Of a DNA stretch of 64,000 bases, positions 1 to 10,484 are shown piece by piece. Origin of the DNA: Pilaira anomala (lineage: Eukaryota > Mucoromycota > Mucoromycetes > Mucorales > Mucoraceae). Below the pieces are notes generated by a model, which did no database searches, was not told the DNA's origin, and worked only from the letters and a program-made list of their open reading frames with translations. The stretch covers positions 434,001 to 498,000 of the forward strand of contig JAIXMQ010000008.1 of NCBI GenBank assembly GCA_025716855.1, written 5' to 3'. The translations under genes and the position numbers were made by a program. Position 1 is the first letter of the stretch. Each line of letters starts with the position of its first letter.

Positions 1-1426
1 GTCCTACTCGTCGCGGCGGTCTTGGGGTACTAGATCCTAGGAATCAATATCTTGCTTTGTCACTACGTTGGCTGCTCCCACTTCTTGAAGATACTCCTGC
101 TCAGACCTCACTAACACTGATGCTTCAGCTCCATATCAATAATCGTAACTCTTCTCTCTATCATCAAATTCCACTACTGTTCCCTCAAACCAGACAAGTC
201 GGTTTCTCAACTGAAAGATTGAACACTATTGACATGTTAAATGCTGCCATTGATTGTATTCCCAGGAACTTCGATGGTATCCACGTCACACCAGCTACTG
301 CTTTATCTCTTCCTCTCACCAGTTTCTTGACACCTAAAAAAAAGATACCGGCCAAAGTGATAAAATTATTAGGGACCCATTTATTTACATACGACCCAAG
401 TCAAAACTACATCTGTTGGCGGACCGTACCTGAATTTGACGTACAATGGGGTACCTCTCCAAGACTAATTTCTACAAGACTTTTGTCTGGTTCCCTAGTG
501 ATGTCTCCTTTCTTCCAGGTTCTCGGCAATCCTACGGTACCTATTCAATTTCCAGACCCTAATATTATTAGCTTTAAACCATTTGTTCAAGCTCTTAGCC
601 TCTCAGGCATGCCTGTACTATCGCTCCCATCCAAACAAGTCTCAAAACACTTTCGGAAAAATTATTACCAAGTAAACAACACCCTTCCATCCAGTTTAAC
701 ACAGATTCGGGCATCCTTCTGGAATACCTTTTGGTCTCTATCTCTTGTAGCTGTTCAACGGAACGTCGTCTTTCGGTTCCTCACAGGGTCAATCCCTAAT
801 AGAGCGTTCTTATTCCGAATCTTTCCTGAAAAATTTACCTCACCTTCATGTACAATATGTGGACTCGAAGTCGAAACCACCAAACACATGCTCTTTGATT
901 GCCCACCAAAGTCTTTTGTTTGGAAAAACATTATTTTCGAATTTTTATGGCCCACGGTGACTATCCCGGATATTATTACTGCTCTCTCGTCTATGAACTT
1001 TCACGACATTCGTTACGTTCAGAAATCGGGTTCTACAGCTCAAATGGTTGTATATATAACACTTGCCAATATTTGGAAAGGTCATTTCAGAAGCTCCTTT
1101 GACTCTACTCCTTTCCTCGGTTCTATTATTTTTCTTCAAACAAAAAAAGATATTGCTTCTCGGTTGGAAGAAGGGCTTATTCACTCAAGGCTATAATACT
1201 GTCCTGATTCCTCTCTTCATTTTGATCCTACTCTGACTCTTATTTTTCCCCCTTTTATTTAGTTTTCTTTTTCTTCTCATTCCTAGTTCACAAAAAACTT
1301 TTTTTTTTATTTCTTCACAAATTTACTTAATATTTTCAATTTAAATTGCGCCCGCCTCTTGACTAAGCCATTTCTTGGTCTACACGGAGCAAAAATAAAA
1401 ACAATTTAAAAAAAAAAAAAAAAAAT
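1..1426 (+). mobile_element. 3' end of a LINE element with A-tail
   Basis: The RT C-terminus is followed by about 210 bp of pyrimidine-rich 3' UTR and then by a run of about 17 A at 1409-1426, the expected 3' end of a target-primed retrotransposon. The element continues upstream of the window. No target-site duplication can be tested without the 5' end. Confidence 0.75.
3..1196 (+). CDS. LINE (non-LTR retrotransposon) reverse transcriptase, C-terminal part
   Basis: The frame is open from the window edge to a stop at 1194-1196, so the 5' part lies outside. It begins with a GGLGVLDP stretch and a following LRWLLPLL, a pattern typical of the region just after the RT fingers/palm in non-LTR reverse transcriptases. 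Near the C-terminus (around nt 850-930) is CTICGLEVETTKHMLFDC, a C-x2-C-x8-H-x4-C zinc-binding motif of the zf-RVT type seen at the end of LINE pol proteins. The endonuclease and catalytic YADD are not in the window. A T-rich 3' untranslated region and an A-tail follow. The first ATG is irrelevant because the protein is 5'-truncated by the window. Class is near certain; clade (Tad/L1-like) cannot be set. Confidence 0.85.
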   Translation, partial: PTRRGGLGVLDPRNQYLALSLRWLLPLLEDTPAQTSLTLMLQLHINNRNSSLYHQIPLLFPQTRQVGFSTERLNTIDMLNAAIDCIPRNFDGIHVTPATALSLPLTSFLTPKKKIPAKVIKLLGTHLFTYDPSQNYICWRTVPEFDVQWGTSPRLISTRLLSGSLVMSPFFQVLGNPTVPIQFPDPNIISFKPFVQALSLSGMPVLSLPSKQVSKHFRKNYYQVNNTLPSSLTQIRASFWNTFWSLSLVAVQRNVVFRFLTGSIPNRAFLFRIFPEKFTSPSCTICGLEVETTKHMLFDCPPKSFVWKNIIFEFLWPTVTIPDIITALSSMNFHDIRYVQKSGSTAQMVVYITLANIWKGHFRSSFDSTPFLGSIIFLQTKKDIASRLEEGLIHSRL

Positions 1427-1434
1427 TACGTAGC

Positions 1435-2073
1435 ATGGTTCTTTCACGTAAAAATCAGTTTAGTAACCTTTCGAACTCAGCTACTGCTGACAAGACAGGT
1501 CAACGTCCCTCCTCAACCCCATTCCAATGGTCAAAAGTGGTCTCAGGCCAGACAAGAACTACCAGGTCCTTTACACCTACTGTAGTTCAGACCTCTGTTC
1601 CAACAGAAGTTTCAGCTGACCCTGACAATGAACACATGTCGGAACCAAGTGAGATGGTAACTCGACAACTCGTACGTCCGTTTTTAAAGGGCATTGAGAA
1701 CAACAGTGTTCTGATCGACATTACCGATGTTGAAAATGTGGATTCCTTGTGTGCTGAATTGAGAGAATTTAATAAAGACTCCCTAGCTAATACAGGATAC
1801 GAAGATTATTTAGGTCATTTACCTCAGAGACGTAAATACCTTAATCGAACTTTTTTAGAGACCATGTGGTTAACTGGTAGTCCTGGACACCTAACCATCA
1901 CTACTGAAGGTCTAACATTGTCAGATAAGAAAACGTATATCAAAGGTTTTTCGAGTTTCCTTGGGGACTCACATATCACGCGACTCAGTTTAGAGCGCTT
2001 ACCTTTCCTTCCTACGAAACTATTGGAGCAAGATATGTGTCGTATTTGCACCATCTCTACTTATAAAACATAA
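1435..2073 (+). pseudogene. LINE ORF1 (gag-like) fragment
   Basis: A 212-residue ORF opens with ATG nine bases after the A-tail of the preceding LINE. It has a basic, Ser/Thr-rich N-terminus with a WSKVVSG motif, then segments such as VLIDITDVENVDSLC and ITRLSLERLPFLPTKLLEQ. These resemble the ORF1 proteins that precede RT in Mucoromycota LINEs: an RRM-like fold that asks which residues lie in a hydrophobic core, without sharp motifs. The expected CCHC knuckles are missing and the ORF stops early, after which AT-rich non-coding DNA follows. It is most likely the 5' end of a second LINE copy, truncated. Assignment rests on recall of the family, not on a catalytic motif. Confidence 0.5.
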
Positions 2074-2383
2074 GTAGATCAGGGATATTAATTAAACATT
2101 ATAATAAAAACCTATTATATATTCATAATAATATACATGTTTCACATTGTATATCATTATCAATATCTTGAACCTAAAGGAAATACTCTATATTTAGTTA
2201 TCCAACTTATCCAGGTTATCCAGGTTATCCTGGATTTTCTGAAACGTCACTAAATAAATTTTTATACAATATCATTGGCTCCCTTTTTTAAAAAGTAACT
2301 TTATTCACCACTATAATTATTTCAATAAACAGTGTTACATATTTCCTTCCAACCATTTTTTTATTAATATTTTTATTTTAACA
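2074..2383. other. AT-rich spacer
   Basis: No coding signal. A short tandem array of TTATCCAGG-like 9-mers lies near 2203-2235. The rest is A/T-rich sequence. Confidence 0.6.
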
Positions 2384-3466
2384 ATGGCACCTCAAAGAAG
2401 AAGAAAACCTACTCTTGAAGAAGTCGTTAGAACATTAACTGCTATACGTCCTGCTGTACCTACTCGTCCTGCAGGTTCATTGTTTGCATCTAACGTCCGT
2501 GTTACTAAATATGTTGTCAAACAAAAATCACCAAGAAAAAGAGTGAAGAATGTTGTTGACAACACAGCTGCTTCCAGTGGAGCATCTGTTTTCCAACCTT
2601 CCTCGTTAGATGATGTTAATGATAACAATGTCCCTTTCGAGGAAGTTCCTTCCACCTGGTCTGTTCAGTTACAAGACCTCGCAGAAAGGTACATCGTGTC
2701 TATTGGTGCACATGGAGAACCAAAATCCACTACAATTTCTCCTCCCACCAAGATGACTTGCTCTTGTACCGAACTGAAGGTCATAAAAAGTATTTATTTG
2801 TACTTCTATTGTGGTAAAAAAAAAAACTGGAGACTTTTACTTGGATGTATACACTAATTAATATTACAGGCTCTGGAAGTTTCGAAATTTCTTTTTGTCC
2901 TTGCAAGTCTTATGCTCAGACTTTGGTGGAAATGGGCTTCATGCCTACTTCTGTGACCCTTCCTGAGGTCGCAGTTCATTTTAGTCTATTGGAATTCTTT
3001 GCCATCCAGAGAGAAGTAGCTGGAATCTCTGGTCAAGCAATGGCCGAGATTTACAATAAAATGAATCATACCAAAGCAAGTAAATTATTTATTCAATATA
3101 TCTCAAAATTAACTTTTTACAAATTTATAAGAGACCACTTCAGGAAAAAATCTGCCAAAGTTTGCTTCTGATTTACTTCAGAATGCTCATTTTGGTAGAT
3201 GAGTATAGCAATGATACTTTCCCGGGTTATTGCGATGAGGAAGGCTGTGTTGCTTGTCCTGATGTAAGATTCTGATTTATCTTTAATATTAATCTAAATC
3301 TCTTATTTATTTATTTTTATAAAAGGATTCGGATGAGGGAAAATTGGACAGCAGAACAATTTCTGTTGATGGCTGTTACAGTCATAAGTCGGAATCAAAT
3401 TCGACTTTTGATCCGATGACTACCGACAGTATCGATAGAAAGATGAGTAGAACCAACAACAGCTAA
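2384..3466 (+). pseudogene. KDZ-family transposase, N-terminal remnant
   Basis: Several short exon-like frames line up with the N-terminal half of Kyakuja-Dileera-Zisupton (KDZ) transposases. They are a basic leader from the ATG at 2384; a cysteine cluster (TCSCTE near 2755, FCPCKSYAQTLVEMGFMPTS near 2895) of the CxC type followed by PEVAVHFSLLEFF; then a GCVACPD at 3247-3262; and after an intron TISVDGCYSHKSES near 3358, which matches the position of the first catalytic Asp (DGNF-like) of KDZ enzymes. The following 500-plus residues with the remaining acidic residues are absent. Frames shift between pieces, so this is a truncated copy. Class assignment is by family pattern from memory. Confidence 0.6.
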
Positions 3467-3547
3467 TGAAAAAACGTGCGCTTGTAAGCTTTTTTTTTTT
3501 TTTAAAAAAAAAAAAGAACTTTTTCTTATAGTTTTATTTGTTTAGTA

Positions 3548-4495
3548 AACTCTGCCCAAATTGTACTACTGCTAAACACAGTATATTTACCTTGTGATCC
3601 TGAAAATAGCGACCTATATGAAAACAAAATCGTGACTATGAAACAAATTTACTGCACAGTATTAAATTATTCTGATGACTTGAATACCAAAAACTTGAAT
3701 TCCTTTATAAAATGGTGCTCATATAAAAAGCTTGACTTTTTGCAAGTGGAAACAAAAAGAAAGATCGATGAAGTTGACGACAAAAAAACGACAAGGACAA
3801 GATCTCTATATGTGTTAAAAGATGACTATCTTGGTAAGGACCCTTCAAAATACCTAAATAAGTGGCCACTAAGATATAGCTTTGTAGATGACGTTGCTTA
3901 TAAGATTAACAACTATCTTCCATCATACCAAAATTATATAAAGAAACTTAAGGAGGAGGGCCATACAATTATAGGATATATTAGAAAGTCGCCTGGAAAA
4001 GAGCCTGATGATAGAAGACGCCAACTTTTAGAAGCTATGAGTTTAAATCTCAAAGAAAGATCGTTGGTAGATGTGGTTTTTGCTTCTCCTTGTTCTCAAG
4101 CTTCTGATCCAATGGAAAGTAGAGATAAAAAACAACATGCATTATTGGACCAGATTGGTGTTGCGGGAAGCACTCAAGGTGAAGCCTATCATGTATTTAC
4201 ATATTTAATAAACACTTAATCCTTACTTCTTGTAGACTTAATGAAATTTATAGCTTCAAAAAACAAAGTTTGTTTGGTCACTTTGGATTATGCCGGCCTC
4301 AGCACAAACTGTTTAGACTTGAAGGAATTCTTAAGGTAAAATAAAAAACAATAAAAAAAGAAAAAGGTAGCTTCTAATAATATTCTAATAGTAAAAAGAC
4401 TCAAATCAAAAAAATTATAGTTGATCTCTTTCCCTATACAAATGAAATGACTGTGTATGATTGTAACCAGCTATTAGAAGATCCTGTACGTTTAA
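3548..4495 (+). pseudogene. Putative resolvase-like (serine-recombinase-fold) protein
   Basis: The main exon is open from about 3603 to 4219 (about 200 residues). A short upstream frame with a CPNC pair (3553-3564) joins it by a one-base shift. Downstream, a piece at 4233-4334 reads VCLVTLDYAGLSTNCLDLKE and ends in a GT donor; another at 4388-4482 follows an AG acceptor. The motif TIIGYIRKSPGKE near residue 114 resembles the YIRKS catalytic-serine motif of large serine recombinases, and the LDYAGLSTN stretch sits where resolvases have LDRLSRN. The first 110 residues are unlike known HTH domains. I infer a divergent serine-recombinase fold; the expected arginine of the second motif is not conserved, so catalytic competence is doubtful. 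A Mucoromycota-specific unknown family is the alternative. Confidence 0.4.
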
Positions 4496-4733
4496 AGGTT
4501 TTCAATTGTAGAAAAGCTTTTTACCGAAGATCCAAGTAGTTTGCATGCAGTTAAATACTATAGTCAATAATACTTCTATACAATGTGATAATATCCCATA
4601 GTTCTTGATTCCTCCTTCAGACTAATACCTACTTTAACTATTGTTTTTCACACCATTCTGTTTCATCCAGTCCTACCTCTCAATTATGTGTAAATTATAA
4701 ACTAAAAAATAAACAGATTCATAAGTTAATGGG
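4496..4733. other. Spacer between resolvase-like ORF and MULE
   Basis: About 240 bp of AT-rich DNA with no recognised feature. Confidence 0.5.
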
Positions 4734-4760
4734 AATCTTTATTTGGACGGATTTTTTTTA
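4734..4760 (+). repeat. Left TIR of the MULE
   Basis: AATCTTTATTTGGACGGATT and following T-run; its reverse complement recurs at 8673-8699 with a 3-nt indel. Confidence 0.65.
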
Positions 4761-5103
4761 CTTCTTGAGCTTCAAACCATTATTTCTGTGGATTGAATTT
4801 TTGTAGGCTTAAACGATTAACCTCATAGAGGAACCACTTTATGCTCGATTTTTTTTATTATTCTACACCTTTCATTCCTCGAGTTACGTCCCTACGCGAT
4901 ATGCGACTCATTGTTTTATTCTTTATGTATTTAATAAAATTTCAATTTTACAAAAAAAAAAAAAAATACATTATTCATCTTTTGCTATTAACTAAACCAA
5001 TATAACAGTAGTAATTTTTTTTTATAATTCGAGTTACCAATCTTTGCTTTTAAACTGACACGATTTAACAATAGACTTATTATAATATTCTAATATCTTC
5101 AAT

Positions 5104-7564
5104 ATGATCAATCATGAGTCTGAAGATGTTATTTTCACAAGAATTATTGAGGGCTACTCTGCTGATATTTCAGAACTCGCTGATTTACCTCAAGCTTGCG
5201 AAGACCCTGAGGACTTCACTTCAGAAGTTGATAACGAAGTTGAATCCCAAAATAATGTAGAAACCTATATGACGCCAGTTCCCGTATTTGTTACATCTGT
5301 TAAGAGATACGAGTCATTTGATCTTGCATTTGGAGAAGTAAAAAGATACACAGATAGTTTGTGTATCAATGCAACTATTACCAGTTCGAATTGGGAGAAA
5401 AACGAAGGAGAAGAACGACAAAGAAAATACGGTATCATCCAATGCCATAAAAGTCGTGAATCTGCTAGCTCCGTTTATGCTGTAAAAGGAACACCTGGTT
5501 CTAGAAATGACCGCTCAGCTAGATGTTCATGTCCTTTCAAGTGGACCATTAATAGAAAACAGGCCAAGGATGAAAATGGCAAAAATAACCAATATTTTTT
5601 TATCAAGGCCATCAACAATCAACATAATCATGTACCCAACAAAAAAATATTTGTAGCACTCAGTAATCAACGCCAGTTGAGTATGGCTCAATTAAAGTAC
5701 ATGCAAGAGATGATGGAGTATGGTACCACACCTTCTGATATGGTAACTGCCCTTTCAGAGCGATATCCTGGCCAAGTCTTTGTTAACAAGACCATTTATC
5801 AAGCAAGGCTTCAAATCAAAAAAAAGATTTTGAACAATCGCACTCCTGTCCAATATCTGGTCGACAAGTTAGCTTCTACTAAGTGCTACCGTTACGAAAT
5901 GGATTTTGATAACGAGGGGAGATTAAACAAGCTGTTCTTTGCGCATGAATCATCCATTGAATTATACAACCGCTATCCAGATGTTCTTGTAATGGACAGT
6001 ACCTACAAGACAAATAAATTTGGTATGCCCTTATTGGAAATTGGCGGCATGACCAATTCCAATGCCACGTTTTTATTAGGATGTATTTTTTTGTCATCAG
6101 AAGAAAAGTATTCTTATGAGTGGGCATTGAAGCAAGTGGATAGATTTTGTTTTCAAAACAATACACCTAGTGTAATTGTTACTGATCGCGAAAATGCTCT
6201 AATCAACGCTATTGCCAAGGTCATTCCAGGATCAAAACACTTTCTCTGTCGCTGGCACATATCAAATAATGTTTTCACCCACATTAATGAATGCTTCAGA
6301 TCGCTCTCAAAAGATGATATGGAGATGATATTAAACGGCTGGAAAAACTTAGTCCAAGAATCCTTTACTTCTGAGGAGTTCAATGAAAATCTGGTAACTT
6401 TTAAAGCTATTTTACCTGCTTCAGGAAAAATTGCTTTCGAGCAATACCTTGAAAAAGAGTGGATCCCTCTTAAAGAAAAGTAAGTTTAAGGAATATGAAA
6501 TGAAGCTGTATTTTTACTAAAAAAATGTAAATTCTTATTGTTTTAAGGTTCGTAGAAGCTTGGACTAAAAAGTATAGGCACATCAACAGCACCTCCACAT
6601 CAAGAATCGAAGGAATGCACGCAACAGTAAGGAGGTATATCAAAGTTAGTACCAACGACATTGACATCGTAGTTGGTAGACTTGATAAAGCGATCACTGC
6701 TCAAGTCAACAGAATTAACCAAGAAAATGCTGATTCACAAGACAAATCTTTGAGCAGCATCAGCAACATTGCTTTTTTTTTACCTGTTATAAAAAAATAT
6801 CAACATTTGCTTTGACCAAGGTTTTTCGCCAATATGCTATGGCAAAGATGAGTGTTAAGTACCCTTCGGTCCAGAGGTTCTCTATTGGTGAGTGTAAAGA
6901 GAGCTTTAGCAGTAAAATGGGAATCCCATGTTCTCATGAAGTAAAATCAATGCTTCTTTCTAAAAAGCAATTGATGAAAGAAGACTTCGATAGTCAATGG
7001 TGGCTTTCCAAACCAGTTGAATCGGTCAACAACTGCTCCCAGCTAACCGATTCTATAATTTTTGAGTCTGATGAGATGTTTGCATCTCAAGAGGTTATTA
7101 ACGAGATGAGCACTCCTGCTTGTTCCTCGCAAGAAAATCAGATGCTCTCTCCTGAAGATCTTAATATCATCCAGCAAAGGTACGTAAAAATGGAAAAGAT
7201 AAACAGTTTGCTAGTAAATTTGAATAACATAATATGTTTAAATGCTAGATACAACAATGCTTTGCCGCATCGACAAGCTGCAATTCGTGCATTCTTCAAA
7301 AATCTCGCTAACAATGAGTTGCCTTATGAATTGAGCGATCCTAATGAAGCACGTAGAAAGGGAAGAAAAAGAAAAGCTGGACTGAGTACCTCAAATAGAA
7401 ATATTTCAAGTACTCAACGTGATTCATCTGCGTTTGAGTTAGTAATTGCTGAGCAGCAGGCTCGTATTACGAAATGTGGCAACTGTAAGGGAGCTGATCA
7501 TAACAGACGCAGTTGTCCGGTGAGCCAACAAGAGCTCTCACAAGAAAGTAGAGGTATGCTTTAA
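5104..7564 (+). CDS. MULE transposase with FAR1-like N-terminus and zinc knuckle
   Basis: Exon 1 (5104-6479) encodes an acidic leader, a FAR1/WRKY-GCM1-like region (SFDLAFGEVKRYTDSL, CSCPFKW, and HNHVPN with spaced Cys/His), and the MULE catalytic core. D298 lies in VLVMDSTYKTNKFGMPLL and D361 in VIVTDRENALINAI, followed by HFLCRWHI. A 68-bp intron (6480-6547) leads to exon 2 with SRIEGMHATVRRYI, which supplies the catalytic Glu. A SWIM-like GEC...GIPCSHEV follows, and a CCHC knuckle CGNCKGADHNRRSCP lies at about 7474-7518. One frameshift is needed at the A-run 6791-6798: with eight rather than seven A the frame continues as VIKKISTFALTKVF. The last codons can end at 7562-7564 or, more likely, splice at a GTATGC donor (7554) into the RTC4-like exon. 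Confidence 0.85.
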
Positions 7565-7631
7565 TCCCATAACAAATTTGATATTAAATAAATATTAATA
7601 AAATGATACGTATTACATGACTTTTTGACAG

Positions 7632-8629
7632 ATTTGCATTTGAATATGCCACAGAGAAAGCGACCTCGTGTTGAAAATTCTGTAAATGCATCTGTTCTTT
7701 GTACCAACGATAGCAATCTTGCTGTTGAAGACAATAACAATGGTGATGCATCCGTTATTGCTCGTACTACTATCACCAATGATGACGAACTATTGGATTG
7801 TCCTATCTGCAGAAAATTATTATTGTTTGATGAAAGATTTGAAGGCAACCTTGTCGAGTTAAACTTTTTGAGAGCAGCAATGATGGAAAGATACTCTGTT
7901 CTTGCCGATAAAAAGAAAGAGTTAGCCTCTGGGAAGGGAAAGCGAACAAATAAAAAGTTCAAAGAATTGATGGAAGGATTAGATGCAGAATTCTGCCGTC
8001 AACATGATTTGTTTGAGCTGAACGTTGTGTTAAAAAACAACGAGTGCCACGAGTTGGCTTTAAGATTACCAAGAGAGATAAAACTTAGTGTTTTGAAGAC
8101 TAGAATCATTTCTGTAATACAGGGTGAAGATTTTCAGCAGATGATCATTTCTGGAAATAGTTACTTTAGAGGAGCAGCAAAATCAATGTTTGATGAACTT
8201 CAAAATGAAGGATATGAAAAACGGTTTGCAGGAATGGCTTTCGCAAACAGTCATGCTGGGCTTTACTCTGTAAGTATGAATTATATTATTATAAAATGTA
8301 AAGGTGTCATCTAACATTTTTTGTAGCCCGGTTACTATGGTCATGATGGAGCAGAAGTAATCTTCCGAAGTGCAATGCAACACTTGACAAGAAACTTTCT
8401 TTTGACAACAGCTCCTTGGGCCGAAGAAGTAGCCCAAGAATCTAATTACCTGGTCTTTTTAAGACATACCATGTTACCCGAGATTGGATACCGTTTGATC
8501 CAGCAGGATATTCTGGATATGGGTTATGAAAGTAACGGTACAGAAACTATCATGGCAGAAAAATTAATGATGATCGCTGCCAACATCAGCTACAGTAAGG
8601 CTCATGTCAAAATAGATGAAGATAATTAA
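7632..8629 (+). CDS. RTC4-like domain protein, probable C-terminal part of the MULE transposase
   Basis: Two exons (7632-8270 and 8327-8629) are joined by a GTAAGT...TAG intron. The first contains a basic patch PQRKRPRV (likely nuclear localisation), then DCPICRKLLLFDE, a Cys pair in the place where RTC4 (restriction of telomere capping protein 4) proteins have CPxC. The second contains PGYYGHDGAEVIFRSAMQHL, then LRHTMLPEIGYRLIQQDIL and MAEKLMMIAA. This matches the RTC4 C-terminal domain signature: GYYG-x-G, a V/MLxPE stretch, LIxxDM/IL, and a closing helix. If translated alone it would begin at the ATG at 7646. The AG acceptor at 7630-7631 and frame G|AT make a fusion with the upstream transposase equally plausible. 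The domain's molecular function is unknown; in yeast it affects uncapped telomeres. Confidence 0.7.
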
Positions 8630-8672
8630 CATCTTAAAATAAAATAAAATTTATTACAAAAATTCAACTCAG

Positions 8673-8699
8673 AAAAAATCCGTCCAAATAGTAAAGATT
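8673..8699 (-). repeat. Right TIR of the MULE
   Basis: AAAAAATCCGTCCAAATA followed by GTAAAGATT; inverted copy of the 4734-4760 end with three extra bases. Confidence 0.65.
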
Positions 8700-8890
8700 T
8701 TTTTTTTTTTTGAGTGAGAACTTTGGCCGTATACCCATATCAGGGGGTCATTTTGAAAACCGGATAAATTCCACACCCTACCGGGCGTCAAATTTTTTGA
8801 CTGTTAGAGACAAGATATGCTTTTATTATTTGAACTTTTGAGAGTTTTAGGATAACCGTAACTGTAACTAAGTTAGAGCCTACTATATAA

Positions 8891-9253
8891 TAGTGGGTTT
8901 CATTTCTAGTCGTCCCACTTTTGGGACGAATTATTTTTTAATTTTGACCAATAAAATCGCTCTCCCATTTTAACTCAATTCATCCCACTTTTTTTGGGAC
9001 GACCGGTGGGAGGAATTCTTATCTTTTTTGTTTAAATTTTTATTTAACACTACTACATCACTTGAAATGACTAGAAGCCCCAAACAGCTTCTGAGAGAAA
9101 AGCTTGAATCTCGCTTACGTATAAAACTCAATAATTTATTTTATTTCTAAAAATGGGATAAATGGGTTTCATTTCTAATGAGTGGGGGAGTAATTTAATT
9201 GGCTGATGTTAAATTCATCCCAACAGTGGGACGATTAGAAATGAAACCCACTA
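8891..9253. mobile_element. MITE with 33-bp TIRs and TA flanks (Tc1/mariner type)
   Basis: The two ends are inverted copies (33 of 35 bases alike). Each reads TAGTGGGTTTCATTTCTA, then RTCGTCCCAC, from outside to inside. Counting the outer TA as target duplication gives the TA-TA signature of Tc1/mariner non-autonomous elements, total about 360 bp. The interior repeats pieces of the end: GTCCCACTTTTGGGAC palindromes near 8911-8927 and 8993-9003, and a further GGGTTTCATTTCTAA at 9164-9178. This suggests internal duplication of the terminus. No ORF is present. Confidence 0.75.
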
Positions 9254-10348
9254 ATATATTAGTACAGGGAAAAGTGGCATGACTTCTTTCAGTAGAATCA
9301 TATTTTCCAGGACATGTGTCAATTTCACAACTTCCGCACTTATTTACGCAATATATTCTTTTGCTTCTACCTCCACAGCTATCACTTTTACACAGGAAAC
9401 ATGTTTTCTTTTTTTTTTTTTGAGTTCCTGGATAAGTAGAACTTGGTACTTCAAGACCAGGAGTAGGTGCAATATAGCGAATACGATATATATGTGGTGG
9501 CATTGCTAACATTGTAGGTAGAGGTGCCAGTGCTGCAAAAAGTATTGCGCGATGGCCCAGGATTTTCGGTTCTTACTTCCTCTCGAATTGTGCTTGCATA
9601 AGTCAGATTCTGTGGTGTAGGTCTTCGAAGGCATTGTATGCCGCCTGCCGATTCAATTCTTAATTCATTTAGAGTGAGGCTTTTTATTTTTTGAACTCTT
9701 TATATGTTCAACATGACAGAGTCACCATATTTCTTCCTATCCTCCATCACATTAAAATAAGACTCTAAATGTCTTGCAGTCTTGTAATACACCTTTGATC
9801 GCTCATTACAAAATGTTGACCATAGCTTGGCAAATTCAACAAAATCAAGCTTTTGATCTTGTCCTTGAAATTTAATTAATGCCTTATTCACAGGGTCGGT
9901 AATTAAGGTCTGATATAAAGCTACTTCCTCGTTTGTGTGAACTGCAGTGACAGTAAGTTTAGTTCTTTGACACTGAGCTAAATTCTTGTACAAGTAATCA
10001 CCAACAGAATATTCCATAATTGGAAAATTGGCTGAAGGCAGAATACTTATCTGTAACAAGTTTTTGATTTCAAAATAGCTTTCTGTTGGCTCAGCATTAG
10101 ATACTGCTGAGCCAATATCAAATTCCCAAAAGTTTCTTTTGTTTGTTCAAATTCAAAAGCATTTCCAACACGGTTACAGAAATAGTTATCAACAGGAGTA
10201 TGACCCATTTTCATTTTCAAGGTATTTATGGATAGACTGAGCCATGGACTATAATGACCCTTATGAATCTTACCAAATCTGTTTTTAAATCCAACCTATT
10301 TTTTTTATAGTGGGATTAGTATAAAGTGTTTGATTCTTCAAAATCACC

Positions 10349-10349
<1 letters not shown>

Positions 10350-10400
<51 letters not shown>
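10350..10400. repeat. T34-A17 homopolymer block
   Basis: About 34 T followed directly by 17 A: the largest of many TnAn blocks in this window. It lies within the exonuclease-linked element. Confidence 0.9.
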
Positions 10401-10484
10401 TTGTTACTATATACAAACTTACATTAATATTATGGCGTAATCGGTAATCGGATAGTACCATATTTTTAAGTCTAGGCCAGCATT

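Larger units (their letters stand above)
4734..8699 (+). mobile_element. MULE (Mutator-like) DNA transposon carrying an RTC4-like domain
   Basis: The 3.97-kb interval is bounded by imperfect terminal inverted repeats at 4734-4760 and 8673-8699. Both ends read AATCTTTA then TTTGGACGGATTTTTT towards the centre, and differ by a 3-nt insertion in the right copy. Inside are a MULE transposase (from 5104) and an RTC4-like coding region (to 8629) on the same strand. No clear 8-10 bp target duplication is visible; the right end is next to a long T-run, so that flank may be altered. The TIRs are short for a MULE, which can occur in low-TIR families. Confidence 0.7.
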
